From an uncultured Bacteroidales bacterium (GTDB lineage Bacteria > Bacteroidota > Bacteroidia > Bacteroidales > P3), in contig CAMWTX010000061.1 in the NCBI GenBank assembly GCA_947177315.1, positions 1-8,331 of the forward strand: a stretch of 8,331 nucleotides of DNA, written 5' to 3'. Within the stretch, counting starts at the first letter, position 1, and each line of letters begins with the position of its first letter. The notes below the pieces were generated by a model. The model did no database searches, was not told where the DNA came from, and worked only from the letters and a program-made list of their open reading frames with translations. Below, one piece after another: positions 1 through 4,928 of this stretch. The position numbers were made by a program, and so were the translations under genes.

Positions 1-2
1 CG

Positions 3-104
3 AACTACGGCATCGACACCCACCTCCCCAACCCGACCACTTCCGATGTACAGGCGATGACATCGGCCCTCTTAGACTGGCTGAAACAACACGGGGAACA
101 CTGA
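3..104 (+). CDS. C-terminal end of an unidentified protein (partial)
   Basis: An open frame enters from the left edge (first full codon at 3) and stops at TGA 102-104, giving 33 residues that begin NYGIDTHLPNP and end in an amphipathic helix-like stretch LLDWLKQHGEH. Codon use matches the neighbouring genes, so this is probably the true end of an upstream gene rather than a chance frame. The piece is too short to assign to a family and I do not recognise it. The stop lies five bases before the repeat at 109, so that repeat sits directly against its 3' end. Confidence 0.6.
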   Translation, partial: NYGIDTHLPNPTTSDVQAMTSALLDWLKQHGEH

Positions 105-108
105 ATTT

Positions 109-172
109 AGATACTCCATTTCGGCAGAATCCAAACAAGTTTGGCTTCTGCGCTCAATTTTTCGTATCTTTG
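109..172 (+). repeat. Promoter-carrying palindromic repeat, short copy
   Basis: This 64-bp unit begins AGATACTCC and ends CGTATCTTTG, so its two ends are partly inverted (AGATAC / GTATCT). It contains a 26-nt palindrome at 125-150: CAGAA, a mismatched T, CCAAAC, loop AA, GTTTGG, a mismatched C, TTCTG. Bases 125-172 match 4840-4887 at 46 of 48 positions, and 109-124 match 4740-4755 at 14 of 16. The copy at 4740 therefore has about 84 extra bases in its middle. The repeat occupies most of the gap between the partial gene and the lipoprotein gene. Confidence 0.8.
140..172 (+). promoter_or_regulatory. Bacteroidetes-type promoter (TTTG / TATCTTTG) for the lipoprotein-aroQ block
   Basis: TTTG at 140-143 and TATCTTTG at 165-172 are separated by 21 nt. 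This fits the known Bacteroidetes sigma-ABfr consensus, TTTG-N19-21-TAnnTTTG. Transcription would start near 177-180, leaving a leader of about 20 nt before the ATG at 200. The -33 element is inside the right arm of the palindrome at 125-150. It is the only good promoter seen ahead of the four plus-strand genes to 2248. Confidence 0.65.
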
Positions 173-199
173 AACTCTATAATTTTTCACTTTAAAATC

Positions 200-343
200 A
201 TGCGCAAAAAGCGGATTTTCTTTTGGGGAGCGGTGGCGGTAACGGCTTTGCTGGCGGTGGCGTTGCTTTGCTCCTGCTCGGATTCAAAACATCTCTGCCC
301 TGCTTACGGCAACCATTACAAAGTGGAACCGCTGCCATACTGA
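200..343 (+). CDS. Small lipoprotein, 47 residues, function unknown
   Basis: ATG 200 to TGA 341-343 encodes 47 residues. The N-terminus is positively charged (MRKKR), followed by a hydrophobic stretch (residues 6-24) and a lipobox-like LCSC (residues 23-26). Cleavage before Cys26 would give a lipidated mature peptide of about 22 residues, ending CPAYGNHYKVEPLPY. Small lipoproteins of this kind are common in Bacteroidetes envelopes. I do not recognise a named family. It begins about 28 nt after the TATCTTTG promoter box and 31 nt before the outer-membrane protein gene, so the two are probably co-transcribed and both act in the envelope. The start is the first ATG after the promoter. Cys24 is a less likely alternative lipidation site, because Ser25 gives a better residue before Cys26. 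Confidence 0.7.
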   Translation: MRKKRIFFWGAVAVTALLAVALLCSCSDSKHLCPAYGNHYKVEPLPY

Positions 344-374
344 GTTCCACGGCAACGGATCAATCAAGCATATC

Positions 375-1145
375 ATGAAACGGCACGGCATCTTCCGCTT
401 GGTGGTTTTCGGCTTGCTCTTTCTGCAATCCGCGCTCGCGCTGCACGCACAGGTGCTCGTTTATGAAGATTTCGTGCCCCCCCGCGGCCACATCTACCAA
501 AAAGAACGTTTCATCTACGCCCAGCTTCATACGGGCGGTTTTTCGATTGGCTACGAACAAGGCTTTCTGAACAAGAAATTCCATTATTCGGGCTGGAACG
601 TGGAGTTCTCAACCCAGATAAACCCCAAGACCAAGGCCGTGAACTGGTACGGGCAAGGACGCAGCTACCGCTACGGAATGCTCAACAGTTTCTGCATGCT
701 CCGCGCCGGCTACGGCGGACTTTGGGTTCTGAACGAAAAACCGCATTGGGGCGGCGTGCAGGTTTCGCTCAGCTACCGGGGCGGATTCTCGCTCGGGCTG
801 GCGTTTCCCCAATATGTCTATGTGTTGCAGGACACCTTGGGAACCCTCAAATTGGAACGCATGGACGCCAACAACCCCAAGCATCAGGACGTTGGCTATA
901 TCGTTCGGAGAAGCCGTATCTTCAAGGGTTTTTCGGGCCTGCGCCCCTACCCCGGCATCTATGCCAAGTTAGGCCTGAACTTTGAGTTCGGAAAATCCGA
1001 GAAGCTGAGCCATACCCTGGGTTTCGGGGCGATCTACGATTTTTACTTTACCCGTATTCCCTTGATGATGAACCAAAAGAATCCTTTCGGGTTCTTGAAT
1101 TTTTATATCGAATACAAATTCGGAATGCGCTATGGCCTACGTTAA
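375..1145 (+). CDS. Secreted, probable outer-membrane beta-barrel protein of unknown function
   Basis: The 256-residue protein has a clear signal peptide (charged MKRHG, hydrophobic core residues 7-23, likely cleavage after LHA at 23-25). The mature part is rich in Tyr, Phe, Trp and Gly and alternates polar and apolar residues in short stretches (for example 46-62, 107-119, 127-143, 195-205, 213-226 and 240-252), as in beta-strands of an outer-membrane barrel. It ends in an amphipathic strand with aromatic residues (FYIEYKFGMRYGLR). No enzyme motif is visible. The size would suit a barrel of roughly 8-12 strands. Its last 14 bases overlap the start of ung, so the two are likely translationally coupled. 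The start ATG 375 directly precedes the signal peptide. This appears to be a conserved hypothetical of the Bacteroidetes type, and the barrel assignment is inferred from composition. Confidence 0.8.
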   Translation: MKRHGIFRLVVFGLLFLQSALALHAQVLVYEDFVPPRGHIYQKERFIYAQLHTGGFSIGYEQGFLNKKFHYSGWNVEFSTQINPKTKAVNWYGQGRSYRYGMLNSFCMLRAGYGGLWVLNEKPHWGGVQVSLSYRGGFSLGLAFPQYVYVLQDTLGTLKLERMDANNPKHQDVGYIVRRSRIFKGFSGLRPYPGIYAKLGLNFEFGKSEKLSHTLGFGAIYDFYFTRIPLMMNQKNPFGFLNFYIEYKFGMRYGLR

Positions 1146-1818
1146 CCCACAGATAGAACCCGGTTGGCTGGAAGTGTTGCGCCCCCAGTTTGAAGCGCCG
1201 TACTTTGCCGAACTGAAACGCTTTCTGGTGCAGGAAAAGCAGACCCAAACCGTTTATCCGCCCGGAAAACTCATCTTCAACGCCTTCAACAGCACGCCTT
1301 TTGACCGCGTAAAAGTGGTGCTGATAGGACAAGACCCCTACCACGAACCCGGACAGGCCGAAGGGCTTTGTTTCTCGGTGCCTGACGGATGCCCCTTTCC
1401 ACCATCTCTGGTGAACATCTTCAAGGAAATACAACAAGACCTGGGGATTGAGTTTCCCCGGAGCGGACATCTTGCCAAGTGGGCGCGCCAAGGCGTGTTC
1501 CTGCTCAATGCCACCCTTACGGTTCGCGCCCATCAAGCCGGTTCCCACCAAAAAAGAGGATGGGAAACCTTTACCGATGCGGTCATCAGCAGCCTTTCCC
1601 AACAAAAAAGCGGATTGGTGTTCCTGCTTTGGGGCAGTTTTGCGCAAGCCAAGGCAAGCCTTATCGACCCGCACAAACACCATATCCTCAAGGCCGTGCA
1701 TCCATCGCCCCTGTCGGCCTACCGCGGATTTTTCGGATGCCGGCACTTCTCGCAGACCAACGCCATCCTGCAAAGCCAGGGCATGGCGCCTATCGACTGG
1801 AATCTAAACACCCCCTGA
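1132..1818 (+). CDS. ung: Uracil-DNA glycosylase, family 1
   Basis: This enzyme removes uracil from DNA by cutting the N-glycosidic bond, the first step of base excision repair in the cytoplasm. The 228-residue length is normal for the family. The water-activating loop GQDPYH is at residues 66-71 (catalytic Asp68), the uracil-stacking Phe at 81, the uracil-reading Asn at 126 in LLNATLTV, and the leucine loop HPSPLSAYRG at 190-199 with catalytic His190 and DNA-intercalating Leu194. All key residues of the E. coli-type enzyme are present, so it should be active. The start ATG 1132 lies inside the end of the preceding gene in another frame (14-nt overlap), and aroQ follows after 4 nt. The order suggests one transcript without implying a shared pathway. 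Confidence 0.98.
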   Translation: MAYVNPQIEPGWLEVLRPQFEAPYFAELKRFLVQEKQTQTVYPPGKLIFNAFNSTPFDRVKVVLIGQDPYHEPGQAEGLCFSVPDGCPFPPSLVNIFKEIQQDLGIEFPRSGHLAKWARQGVFLLNATLTVRAHQAGSHQKRGWETFTDAVISSLSQQKSGLVFLLWGSFAQAKASLIDPHKHHILKAVHPSPLSAYRGFFGCRHFSQTNAILQSQGMAPIDWNLNTP

Positions 1819-1822
1819 TACA

Positions 1823-2248
1823 ATGAAAATCACTATTGTGAACGGTCCGAACCTGAACCTTACCGGACACCGCCAACCGGAAATCTACGGAACCGAGACT
1901 TTCGAGAACTACATTCCCACCCTGCAGCAGATGTTTCCGCAGCACGATATCGAATATTTTCAAAGCAATATCGAAGGCGAACTGATCAACACCCTGCACG
2001 AATGCAAGAAGAACGGGCGCATGGTGCTGCTCAACGCCGGCGGCTATTCGCATACTTCGGTGGCCTTGCGCGATGCGGTCTCGGCCATCGACCTGCCGGT
2101 TATCGAGATCCACATGAGCCAGGTGGCCGCCCGCGAGGAATTCCGCCGCACTTCGTTTATCGGGGCGGCGTGTGTGGGAACGATTACGGGTTTCGGGTTG
2201 GATTCCTATCGGTTAGGGATTCTTGCCTTAGAAAGTCTGTCAGAATAA
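1823..2248 (+). CDS. aroQ: 3-dehydroquinate dehydratase, type II
   Basis: The protein catalyses the third step of the shikimate pathway, dehydrating 3-dehydroquinate to 3-dehydroshikimate, and type II enzymes form dodecamers. The 141-residue length is typical. The N-terminus shows the family signature NGPNLNLTGHRQPEIYG, with the catalytic loop Arg17 and Tyr22. Also visible are the substrate-binding NAGGYSHTS (residues 71-79, with Asn71 and His77), EIHMS with catalytic His97 (residues 95-99), AREEFRR with Arg108, and the end motif GFGLDSYRLG. The active site appears complete. It begins 4 nt after the ung stop and is the last gene of the plus-strand block. The 3' flank holds the hairpin at 2280-2329. 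Confidence 0.97.
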   Translation: MKITIVNGPNLNLTGHRQPEIYGTETFENYIPTLQQMFPQHDIEYFQSNIEGELINTLHECKKNGRMVLLNAGGYSHTSVALRDAVSAIDLPVIEIHMSQVAAREEFRRTSFIGAACVGTITGFGLDSYRLGILALESLSE

Positions 2249-2279
2249 GAAAGTTTGCCATAACAGGCAACCTGCTTCG

Positions 2280-2329
2280 TTGCAACCCTTGTGCGGTTCG
2301 GAGTATTCCCAATGCAACACAAGGGGCAA
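2280..2329. terminator. Possible bidirectional terminator hairpin between convergent genes
   Basis: CCCTTGTG at 2286-2293 pairs with CACAAGGG at 2318-2325. Allowing a two-base bulge (2284-2285), TTGC at 2280-2283 pairs with GCAA at 2326-2329, for 12 base pairs around a 24-nt loop. It lies between the aroQ stop (2248) and the stop of the minus-strand glycosyltransferase (2344), where a shared terminator would be expected. The following U-rich tracts are weak on both strands (TATTTCGTT on plus, ACTTTCTT farther on for minus) and the loop is long, so a classical intrinsic terminator is uncertain. Confidence 0.4.
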
Positions 2330-2343
2330 TATTTCGTTATCAC

Positions 2344-3414
2344 TCAGTCTTGTTGAAAGTCCTTGGCGTTCAAATCGGAGAACCTTTTTCTGCCCTTTAC
2401 GTGATACTGCCAGAGGACGCTGCCGGAATAGATGCCGGTAAGGTTCTCCCGTTGCGGCAAGGCCTTGCGCTTGGCCCAGTTGGACGCTTTCATCCTGCGG
2501 AAATCCTTCCTTGCGCGGAACACGGCCTTGAAATTTCCCTTTTCGCCCTTGAGCAAGAACATGAAGGCCGCCAGCATATCCAAGAAAAAACGTACGCAAA
2601 GCACGCTTCCGAGCCTTTTCTGCGGCAGATTCTTATACAGCAGGCTCAAGTTGTTGCGGAAGTTGAGATAGGTCTTGTGCGGCGAAGACTTGGGCAGGGT
2701 GCCGCCCCCCACATGATAAAGCACCGAAGCGGGTTCATACATAATCTTATACCCTAAGTTCCGCATCCGCCAGCAAAAGTCTATTTCTTCCATGTGGGCA
2801 AAGAAATCGGCATCCAAGCCTCCATATTGCAGATAGAGGTCGGCACGCACAAAGAGCGCCGCGCCGGTAGCCCACAGGAGTTGGCAGGGGGTATCGTATT
2901 GCCCCGTATCGGTTTCCACGGTATCGAACAGACGCCCCCGGCAGAAAGGATAGCCCCAGCGGTCGATAAAACCGCCCGCCGCCCCGGCATATTCAAAACG
3001 CGCCTTGTCGTGAAACGCCAACAGTTTGGGCTGGGCGGCGGCGACGGAGGCATCCGCCTCCATCGCCGCCACAACCGGTTCCACCCAATCGGGCGTAACC
3101 TCGATGTCGGAATTGAGCAGCACAAAATAGCGGTAGGGCTCTCCCTGCGCCTCGGCCTCCTGCTGTATCTTCTGCAAAGCCAGGTTGTAGCCCAGGGCAA
3201 AACCCTCGTTACGGGCGTTGCTCACGGTTTTTATCTGCGGAAAATTTTGGTGCAGATACGCCAACGAAGCGTCGGTGGAGGCATTGTCGGCCACCACCAC
3301 GTCGATGCCCGGCTTGCAGGTGTGCTCCACCACAAGCGGAAAGAATCGTTCCAGAAATTTCTCGCCGTTCCAGTTCAGGATTACCACGGCTGTTTTGGGA
3401 AACTGTTGCATCAT
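2344..3414 (-). CDS. Family 2 glycosyltransferase (rhamnosyltransferase-like), membrane-associated
   Basis: The 356-residue protein has a GT-A fold of CAZy family GT2, which transfers a sugar from a nucleotide-sugar donor to a growing glycan or lipid-linked acceptor at the inner face of the membrane. Visible motifs are VVILNWNG (10-17), DNASTDAS (43-50) for nucleotide binding, LLNSDIEV (99-106) with a DXD-like NSD, GAALFVRAD (184-192), and FFAHMEEIDFCWR (204-216) carrying the acidic catalytic-base region. This pattern is that of the WbbL/RfbF-like subgroup, but the donor cannot be told from sequence. A hydrophobic stretch at 269-289 followed by a very basic tail (290-323) suggests membrane attachment. 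The gene is alone on its strand here, convergent with aroQ and divergent from the DUF819 protein, so it is not part of a visible polysaccharide cluster. Two consecutive ATGs (3412-3414 and 3409-3411) could start it. Confidence 0.93.
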   Translation of the reverse strand: MMQQFPKTAVVILNWNGEKFLERFFPLVVEHTCKPGIDVVVADNASTDASLAYLHQNFPQIKTVSNARNEGFALGYNLALQKIQQEAEAQGEPYRYFVLLNSDIEVTPDWVEPVVAAMEADASVAAAQPKLLAFHDKARFEYAGAAGGFIDRWGYPFCRGRLFDTVETDTGQYDTPCQLLWATGAALFVRADLYLQYGGLDADFFAHMEEIDFCWRMRNLGYKIMYEPASVLYHVGGGTLPKSSPHKTYLNFRNNLSLLYKNLPQKRLGSVLCVRFFLDMLAAFMFLLKGEKGNFKAVFRARKDFRRMKASNWAKRKALPQRENLTGIYSGSVLWQYHVKGRKRFSDLNAKDFQQD

Positions 3415-3481
3415 GCCGCTAAGTTACGGCTTTTTTCGGTGGCAGGGCTCACGGAGAGATGCGCAATACCGCCGTTCTGTG

Positions 3482-3489
3482 TATTTTTG
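3482..3489 (+). promoter_or_regulatory. -7 box TATTTTTG, probable promoter of the DUF819 gene
   Basis: TATTTTTG matches the Bacteroidetes TAnnTTTG -7 consensus exactly. It lies 26 nt before the ATG at 3516, so transcription would start near 3495 with a leader of about 20 nt. No clear TTTG or TTG element is seen about 20 nt upstream. The site argues that translation begins at 3516 rather than at the in-frame ATG 3459. Confidence 0.5.
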
Positions 3490-3515
3490 CAAGCGTTTTA
3501 AATCCTGTGGATACC

Positions 3516-4691
3516 ATGCGGCTGGCTATCATACTCATACTTTATCTATTGGGCCCCTGGCTGATTATCTGGCTGTACGGAAGGTTCAAGATCCTGTCGA
3601 AAGTGGGCACGATTGTGCTGGCCTACGCGCTGGGAATCATCATGTCGCTCTGCGGCCTTGTGCCCGCCGCCTTGCCCGAAACCGACAGCATTGCCCGAAG
3701 CCAGGAGTTGCTGCAGAACCTCTGCGTTCCCATGGCCATTCCGCTCATGCTGTTCTCCGCCGATTTTCTGAGCTGGACCAAAAGCCTCAAAAAGACCTTC
3801 ACGGCTTTTTTATGCGGCGTGGCGGCGGCATGCCTTTCGGTGGTGATCGCTTTCCTGCTGTTCAAAAACCAAGGCATCTTTGAACTGGACAAAGCCGCCG
3901 GGCTCATGGTGGGCTTCTATTCGGGGGGAACGCCCAACGTGGCGGCCCTCAACATGGCCTTGCAGCCCAGTTCGGAAACCTTTCTGCTGGTGAACACTTT
4001 CGAGATATTCATCACCTTTTTCCTGCTCGCCTTCCTGGTGGGCGGCGGATACAAGCCGATTCGCCGTTTCCTGCCTTACGTGCCCGACACCGCCGACAGC
4101 ACCGCCTCCGGCCCTGAAAGCCCTTCCGAAAGTTTTGAAGACTACCGCGGCATCTTGTCGAAACGGAACCTCCAAGGCCTGCTGTTGCCTTTGGGCTGTT
4201 CGGTGGCAGTGGCGGCGCTTGCCGCAACAATCAGTTTCCTCTGCGTGGGCCCCGACTATCGTGTTATTTCCATTATCTTGATTATAACCACCTTGTCTAT
4301 CGCCCTTTCGTTTTGGAAAAAATTGCGGCAAAGCCCCAAGATGTTTGAGGCCGGCATGTATTTTATCCTGGTGTTCAGCATCGTGGTAGCCTCCCGTTTT
4401 CAGATTTCGAACGTAACGGGGCAGGCCGGCGGACTGCTGGCCTTTATCGCCGTGGTGCTCTGCCTCTGCTTTTTCCTGCACATGCTCTTTTCGAAATGGT
4501 GCCGGGTGGATGCCGACCTGTTTACCATTTCGGCGGTGGGTCTTATTTTCTCTCCTCCTTTCGTGCCCACGGTGGCCAGCCTCCTCAAAAGCCGCCGTTG
4601 CCTCATCAGCGGCATCGTGGTAGGACTTTTGGGCTATGCCTCGGGAACCTATCTGGGGATTTTGGTCTATATGCTTCTGCAACAGTTCTGA
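3516..4691 (+). CDS. DUF819 family multi-pass membrane protein (YjcL-like, possible transporter)
   Basis: From ATG 3516 the protein has 391 residues and about ten hydrophobic segments (roughly 2-21, 28-48, 64-84, 94-116, 126-148, 153-176, 219-243, 246-267, 275-297, 303-325 and 330-390, the last being more than one helix). The stretch around LCVPMAIPLMLF (about 70-81) and the Gly/Pro-rich GFYSGGTPNVAALNMAL (about 132-148) are characteristic of the DUF819/YjcL family. Repeated, broken-helix motifs suggest a secondary transporter, but no substrate is established. A hydrophilic, Ser/Pro/Glu-rich loop (about 178-217) splits the two halves. An in-frame ATG at 3459 would add 19 residues; I prefer 3516 because a -7 box lies at 3482-3489 and the new N-terminus enters a membrane helix at once. 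The gene is divergent from the glycosyltransferase and its stop abuts the repeat region. Confidence 0.85.
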   Translation: MRLAIILILYLLGPWLIIWLYGRFKILSKVGTIVLAYALGIIMSLCGLVPAALPETDSIARSQELLQNLCVPMAIPLMLFSADFLSWTKSLKKTFTAFLCGVAAACLSVVIAFLLFKNQGIFELDKAAGLMVGFYSGGTPNVAALNMALQPSSETFLLVNTFEIFITFFLLAFLVGGGYKPIRRFLPYVPDTADSTASGPESPSESFEDYRGILSKRNLQGLLLPLGCSVAVAALAATISFLCVGPDYRVISIILIITTLSIALSFWKKLRQSPKMFEAGMYFILVFSIVVASRFQISNVTGQAGGLLAFIAVVLCLCFFLHMLFSKWCRVDADLFTISAVGLIFSPPFVPTVASLLKSRRCLISGIVVGLLGYASGTYLGILVYMLLQQF

Positions 4692-4695
4692 GATA

Positions 4696-4729
4696 GTTTG
4701 GCTTCTGCGCTCGACTTTTCGTATCTTTA
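4696..4729 (+). repeat. Promoter-carrying repeat, 5'-truncated copy
   Basis: Bases 4696-4729 match the right-hand part of the repeat at 4854-4887 at 33 of 34 positions. The left half, including the left palindrome arm, is missing. The copy begins four bases after the stop codon of the DUF819 gene. It retains TTTG at 4697-4700 and TATCTTTA at 4722-4729 with the same 21-nt spacing. The last base of the -7 box is changed from G to A, which should weaken it as a promoter. Confidence 0.75.
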
Positions 4730-4745
4730 ACTTCGTTGAAGATAC
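4721..4745. repeat. Hairpin at the junction of two repeat copies
   Basis: GTATCTTTAAC at 4721-4731 pairs with GTTGAAGATAC at 4735-4745 over 11 positions (one G-T pair) around a TTC loop. The left arm is the -7 end of the truncated copy and the right arm is the start of the next copy. The hairpin thus joins the right end of one unit to the left end of the next and shows that the unit ends are inverted repeats. There is no T-run after it, so it is not a typical terminator. Confidence 0.7.
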
Positions 4746-4758
4746 TCCGTCTCGGCAA

Positions 4759-4778
4759 AAGGCAAGCATGCTTGCCTT
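4759..4778. repeat. Perfect 20-bp palindrome
   Basis: AAGGCAAGCA is followed directly by its own reverse complement TGCTTGCCTT, centred between 4768 and 4769. It lies in the part of the long repeat copy that is absent from the copy at 109-172. It could form a cruciform or be a site for a dimeric DNA-binding protein. It is related in base content to the CCAAGCAAGCTTGG core at 4805-4818. Confidence 0.9.
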
Positions 4779-4780
4779 CC

Positions 4781-4842
4781 CTGCGTGCGCTGTCTCGCCA
4801 TAGTCCAAGCAAGCTTGGCCTCTGACAAGCCAGTGCACGCAG
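4781..4842. repeat. 62-nt near-perfect palindrome
   Basis: Folding about the centre at 4811/4812 without gaps pairs 4781 with 4842, 4782 with 4841 and so on. Of 31 positions, 24 are Watson-Crick, one is G-T, five are mismatches and the innermost A/A is the loop. The outer arms contain CTGCGTGC (4781-4788) and GCACGCAG (4835-4842). The inner core is CCAAGC AA GCTTGG at 4805-4818. Its right arm overlaps the left arm of the next palindrome (4838-4867), so both cannot fold fully at once. Confidence 0.85.
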
Positions 4843-4867
4843 AATCCAAACAAGTTTGGCTTCTGCG
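4838..4867. repeat. 30-nt palindrome with CCAAAC / GTTTGG core
   Basis: CGCAGAA, a T, CCAAAC, loop AA, GTTTGG, a C and TTCTGCG form a hairpin of 13 base pairs with one T-C mismatch. The inner 26 nt are identical to 125-150. The right arm holds the TTTG of the promoter at 4855-4858, so hairpin or cruciform formation would hide the -33 box. Confidence 0.85.
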
Positions 4868-4887
4868 CTCGACTTTTCGTATCTTTG
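4855..4887 (+). promoter_or_regulatory. Bacteroidetes-type promoter (TTTG / TATCTTTG) for the sensor kinase gene
   Basis: TTTG at 4855-4858 and TATCTTTG at 4880-4887 are 21 nt apart, exactly as at 140-172. A transcript would begin near 4892-4895, giving a leader of about 35 nt before ATG 4929. The promoter is carried by the repeat itself and is the best candidate to drive the kinase and the gene after it. Confidence 0.65.
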
Positions 4888-4928
4888 TCTATTCATCCGC
4901 GCATACGGAGGTTCAATCTGATTTGAAT

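Larger units (their letters stand above)
4740..4887 (+). repeat. Promoter-carrying palindromic repeat, long composite copy
   Basis: The 148-bp unit starts AGATACTCC and ends CGTATCTTTG like the copy at 109-172, but carries about 84 extra bases (4756-4839). It consists of three palindromes in series: a perfect 20-nt one at 4759-4778 (core GGCAAGCATGCTTGCC), a 62-nt imperfect one at 4781-4842, and the family's common palindrome at 4838-4867. With the truncated copy it fills nearly all of the 237-bp gap before the kinase gene. The last 48 bases match 125-172 at 46 positions. Confidence 0.8.

Noticed and set aside
3419..3426. Minus-strand TAACTTAG as a -7 box of the glycosyltransferase gene
   Set aside because: It has one mismatch to TAnnTTTG, no upstream -33 box, and would start transcription at the start codon itself. 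It is possible but too weak to list.
3810..4853. Long open frame on the minus strand (347 codons)
   Set aside because: It lies antisense to the DUF819 gene and the repeats. Its translation is rich in His, Arg, Gly and Gln with no domain, typical of a shadow frame in GC-biased coding DNA.
4907..4911. GGAGG as a Shine-Dalgarno site for the kinase
   Set aside because: It is 17 nt from the ATG, too far for normal use, and Bacteroidetes rarely depend on such sites.
4785..4928. In-frame upstream GTG start extending the kinase by 48 residues
   Set aside because: The extension lies in palindromic repeat DNA, upstream of the promoter at 4855-4887, and would bury the signal peptide internally.
4692..4928. 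Repeats as a CRISPR array
   Set aside because: The units are promoter-bearing palindromes of different lengths with no regular spacers and no cas genes nearby.
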